From the NCBI GenBank assembly GCA_017461825.1, contig JAFTXB010000291.1, positions 1 to 16,361 on the forward strand: a DNA stretch of 16,361 nucleotides. The letters run 5' to 3'. Source of the stretch: Clostridia bacterium. GTDB taxonomy: Bacteria; Bacillota; Clostridia; Oscillospirales; CAG-272. A model generated the notes under the pieces. The model ran no database searches, had not been told where the DNA came from, and worked only from the letters and a program-made list of their open reading frames with translations. The position numbers and the translations under genes were made by a program. Positions 14,281 to 16,361 of this stretch are shown in pieces (position 1 is the first letter of the stretch; each line of letters begins with the position of its first letter).

Positions 14281-14296
14281 ATTCAATCCTCCTTTC

Positions 14297-14330
14297 ATAA
14301 CATTGTACCATAAAAAATGTTATTTGTCAA
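14297..14330 (-). promoter_or_regulatory. Sigma-A promoter of the AAA/DUF4143 gene with overlapping inverted repeat
   Basis: On the minus strand, TTGACA (14330-14325), 17 bp, TACAAT (14307-14302). ATAACAT (14297-14303) and ATGTTAT (14317-14323) are exact inverted arms 20 bp apart centre to centre, covering the -10 and the spacer: a possible operator. The predicted leader is only about 15 nt. Confidence 0.75.
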
Positions 14331-14420
14331 TCGCTTTTTACATTTTTTTAAACCAAATATTATAAAAATACACACTTTTCTTAACTTATATATTTTTTGT
14401 GTGATCAAGCCATTCAAATT

Positions 14421-14450
14421 TTGACATTTTCCGACAGCTCGGCATACACT
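14421..14450 (+). promoter_or_regulatory. Candidate sporulation (sigma-E-like) promoter of the cotJ operon
   Basis: CATACACT (14443-14450) fits the sigma-E -10 pattern CATACANT. Fourteen bases upstream, TGACATT (14422-14428) resembles its KMATATT -35 with two mismatches. TTGACA at 14421-14426 with TACACT 18 bp on could alternatively be a weak sigma-A promoter. Established knowledge that cotJ is sigma-E dependent in Bacillus subtilis favours the first reading. Confidence 0.5.
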
Positions 14451-14505
14451 GAAAATAGCCGAGAGTATAACTTGGCACGCGACAAAATGAAAGGAGTTCT
14501 TTCCC

Positions 14506-14886
14506 ATGTATTCCGAAAGAAACAGACGCGCCGCTAACGGTCGCGCGAACGATGAGTTCTTGCGACGCATGATTGGCGGTGAGTTGATAGGAACGGTTCC
14601 GGTCATGAATACCGCTCCCCGCCCCACACTCCCCGACTACAGCAACAACCGTACAGCCTGTGATGGGACAGCAAGAAAAAGCGACAACCATATGAATGGC
14701 GATTGCCCAACCCACGTCCATGCGCCCGCTCTGTCGATGGTCTATGCCCCTCGTCAATGTTGGCAGAATTTACTTGACCCCTCCGTCGGGCTTGAAAAAG
14801 GCACCATTTTTGCCGAATTGGTCCTTCCCCTTGAGGTAGTCAGAAAATCCACAGGAATGGAGGGCAAAAACCGCATGAGTAAATAA
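14506..14886 (+). CDS. cotJA: Spore coat-associated protein CotJA
   Basis: 126 residues. The family signature is at 76-108: LSMVYAPRQCWQNLLDPSVGLEKGTIFAELVLPL, nearly invariant in CotJA proteins. The first 70 residues are a polar, poorly conserved extension that makes it longer than the roughly 80-residue Bacillus protein. AAGGAG lies nine bases before the ATG. First gene of cotJA-cotJB-cotJC, whose products are incorporated into the spore coat. A candidate sigma-E promoter lies about 60 bp upstream. Confidence 0.93.
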   Translation: MYSERNRRAANGRANDEFLRRMIGGELIGTVPVMNTAPRPTLPDYSNNRTACDGTARKSDNHMNGDCPTHVHAPALSMVYAPRQCWQNLLDPSVGLEKGTIFAELVLPLEVVRKSTGMEGKNRMSK

Positions 14887-14902
14887 ATGCGGGAAAAAGA
14901 TT

Positions 14903-15199
14903 ATGATGAGACCAAACAATTATAACAATACGTGTAACATGTGCCACGGCAACTGCCGTGACAAAATGAAAATGTTGCGAGCACTGGATTTTGCAATTCA
15001 AGAAACAGTGCTGTATTTGGATGCCTACCCCGACAATCAGCAAGCGCTTGATTACTACCATCAGTTGATCGAGCAACGCAAAGAGGTCATGGAAGAGTAC
15101 GAAAAAGCCTGCGGCCCCATTAACATGTATGGCAACAAAAGCCATACCTCATGGGATTGGGTCAACAATCCCTGGCCGTGGGAACATGACGCAAACTGA
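14903..15199 (+). CDS. cotJB: Spore coat peptide assembly protein CotJB
   Basis: 98 residues. The family core is at about 24-92: LRALDFAIQETVLYLDAYPDNQQALDYY, then a long amphipathic helix ending in YGP-like GPINMYGN, and the aromatic end WDWVNNPWPWE. The ATG at 14903 is followed by a second ATG, so either may be used; the ribosome site (GGGA) is weak, consistent with coupling to cotJA 16 bp upstream. A cysteine-rich N-terminal extension (CNMCHGNC) is noteworthy. Acts with CotJA and CotJC in the inner spore coat. Confidence 0.92.
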   Translation: MMRPNNYNNTCNMCHGNCRDKMKMLRALDFAIQETVLYLDAYPDNQQALDYYHQLIEQRKEVMEEYEKACGPINMYGNKSHTSWDWVNNPWPWEHDAN

Positions 15200-15222
15200 G
15201 TAAGGGAAAGGAGCAATAGCTT

Positions 15223-15684
15223 ATGTGGACTTATGAGAAAAAATTGCAATACCCTGTAAAGATCAAAAATCCCAACCCTCAGCTTGCCCAGCTGATCATC
15301 ACGCAACTGGGAGGCCCCGACGGTGAATTGGGGGCGTCCATGCGCTATCTCAACCAGCGTTATTCGATGCCCTACAAAGAAGTAACGGGAATTTTGACCG
15401 ACGTCGGAACCGAGGAACTGGCGCATCTGGAGATGATCGCAGCGATCGTATACCAGCTGACAAGAAACCTCAAGGAGGAGGACATTGCCGGCACGCCCTT
15501 TGCCACCTATTTCGTTGACCATACAACGGGCGTCTATCCCGTGGCGGCAAGCGGTGTTCCCTACGACATGAAATATATCGCCGTAAAGGGTGATATCATT
15601 GCAGACCTTAACGAGGACTTGGCAGCAGATGCTGCAATCCCGCAAATGCAACCTTTATCAAAAAAGCACCGAAACCCCTTGTAA
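15223..15684 (+). CDS. cotJC: C-terminally truncated CotJC (manganese-catalase-like spore coat protein)
   Basis: 153 residues against roughly 190 in the family. AAAGGAG precedes the ATG. Residues 1-135 match CotJC well: MWTYEKKLQYPVKI opening, E35 (GPDGELGA), E65 and H68 (TEELAHLE), and the GDIIADLNEDLAA segment. After residue 135 it becomes unrelated (DAAIPQMQPLSKKHRNPL) and stops. The position of the fourth ligand (normally Glu in the LAAE motif) is Asp136, and the last helix with the fifth ligand (His in REREVVH-type sequence) is absent. The gene therefore looks like an indel-damaged copy that is unlikely to be an active catalase, though it might still function structurally in the coat. 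Confidence 0.85.
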   Translation: MWTYEKKLQYPVKIKNPNPQLAQLIITQLGGPDGELGASMRYLNQRYSMPYKEVTGILTDVGTEELAHLEMIAAIVYQLTRNLKEEDIAGTPFATYFVDHTTGVYPVAASGVPYDMKYIAVKGDIIADLNEDLAADAAIPQMQPLSKKHRNPL

Positions 15685-15818
15685 AATAAGGCTTTTCCGC
15701 ACTTCGGCAAAACGCTCAAAAATCGCCATCCTGCTATCATATAAGAGCAACAACACGTAATTTTACCAAAATTTAGCTTAATTTATTAAAAAATCGATAA
15801 GGACAAGCTGTTTTCTCG

Positions 15819-15863
15819 AATTACAAAAGTCACCGACAAACAATGACGGTGACTTTTGTAATT
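15819..15863. terminator. Symmetric hairpin between converging cotJC and manganese catalase genes
   Basis: Perfect 17-bp stem (15819-15835 with 15847-15863), 11-nt loop. The inner GC-rich part is flanked by AAAA before and TTTTGTAATT after on both strands, the layout of a bidirectional intrinsic terminator. The last base overlaps the stop codon of the minus-strand gene. Confidence 0.75.
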
Positions 15864-16361
15864 TACTTAAACGACGGCGCGTGTGTCTCGCCTGTCGCAA
15901 ACGTATTCGGTCCGGGGTTCGACATTGAGAAATACATCTTTGCCGCCTTGGTCGTACCGAAATCGCGGTTCGATCCCGTTTCCTGCACCTTGTTGAAGGC
16001 ATCACGGAACATCTGATTGTGCGCCTCCTCGCGATTGAGAAGAAAATCTATAGTTTCGCGTACCTTCTTGTCCTCGATCTGACGATAGAGATATTCGTAA
16101 ACCACCTTGGCTCTCTGCTCGGATGCGATGTTGGAGAGCAAATCGGCGCACAGGTCGCCCGTGACGGTCACGTAATCCGCCGTCCAGGAATAGCCCGAAG
16201 AATTGATAAGCCCGGGATTGAGTCCAAGCAGAACGTGCGTCTGCACCTCGCCTGCCTGCACCTGGGTGGCGTCCACGTCGTGACCGTTAAGAAGATTGAT
16301 AGTCTGTGCCACCATCTCCATATGACCAAGCTCCTCGGCGGCTATATCAAGAAAGAGATCC
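15863..16361 (-). CDS. Manganese catalase family protein (5' end beyond the window)
   Basis: 165 residues visible; the reading frame is still open at the window edge, so the ATG at 16321 is internal. Visible ligand motifs: EELGHME (Glu and His of the di-manganese site), ASEQRAKVVYEYL (bridging or terminal Glu) and LLNREEAHNQMFRDAF (last His). The C-terminal FSMSNPGPNTF segment is typical of the KatN/YdbD type of non-heme catalase, which disproportionates hydrogen peroxide and is often spore-associated in Bacillota. The N-terminal first Glu ligand lies outside. It converges on the truncated cotJC and shares its terminator. Family call strong; spore location inferred. Confidence 0.92.
   Translation of the reverse strand, partial: DLFLDIAAEELGHMEMVAQTINLLNGHDVDATQVQAGEVQTHVLLGLNPGLINSSGYSWTADYVTVTGDLCADLLSNIASEQRAKVVYEYLYRQIEDKKVRETIDFLLNREEAHNQMFRDAFNKVQETGSNRDFGTTKAAKMYFSMSNPGPNTFATGETHAPSFK

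Noticed and set aside
14281..14298. Upstream ATG for the AAA/DUF4143 protein
   Set aside because: The six extra codons are the ribosome binding site itself, and the ATG coincides with the predicted transcript start.
1..16361. Defence island, integrase, transposase, phage genes or tRNA-linked attachment site
   Set aside because: None of the reading frames shows such domains, and no tRNA-like or terminal-repeat structure was seen.

Overview
The window looks like a chromosomal segment of an endospore-forming, Gram-positive anaerobe of the class Clostridia (Oscillospirales or a relative). The basis is a cotJ spore-coat operon, Firmicutes-type AGGAGG ribosome binding sites before almost every gene, several near-consensus sigma-A promoters with 17-bp spacers, and families typical of gut Clostridia (beta-propeller lipoprotein-like sigma partner, AAA/DUF4143 ATPase, XRE regulators). 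The species cannot be named from the sequence alone. I see no rRNA, tRNA, CRISPR array, transposase or phage gene.

Layout. Positions 1-2060 hold two minus-strand XRE regulators. One is fused to a long GSGD-repeat beta-helix (139-1350). The other is a stand-alone 109-residue protein (1568-1897) followed by two tandem hairpins. Positions 2033-4509 form one transcription unit: an ECF sigma factor (3881-4438) whose stop overlaps the start of a membrane-anchored beta-propeller protein (2064-3884). It is preceded by an ECF-type promoter and closed by a strong terminator, so it looks like an autoregulated envelope-sensing pair. Positions 4517-6651 carry a FlaA1/CapD-type nucleotide-sugar 4,6-dehydratase with a consensus sigma-A promoter and a terminator-like hairpin in its leader. 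Positions 6787-9714 carry a 922-residue membrane protein with a CvpA-like N-terminus behind two tandem promoters. Positions 9735-10583 hold a DEDDh exonuclease with an arginine-rich tail, divergent from a DeoR-family regulator (10659-11411).

Positions 11592-12957 are the most self-contained regulatory unit. A MerR-type regulator with a C-terminal DUF3887-like domain is followed, with coupled translation, by a 51-residue single-pass membrane protein (12052-12207) and a 151-residue four-pass membrane protein. The promoter has the diagnostic 19-bp MerR spacer with a perfect 7-1-7 palindrome inside it, so the regulator very probably controls its own operon. The two membrane proteins are the likely effectors, of unknown function. 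An AAA/DUF4143 ATPase (12985-14280) lies upstream with its own promoter.

Positions 14421-16361 hold spore-associated genes: cotJA, cotJB and a C-terminally truncated cotJC on the plus strand. They converge on a separate manganese catalase on the minus strand, which runs off the window edge. The truncated CotJC has lost two of the five Mn-ligand positions, while the converging catalase keeps every ligand motif visible. A symmetric hairpin between them can terminate both.

All assignments were made by reading the sequence. No database search or folding calculation was run.
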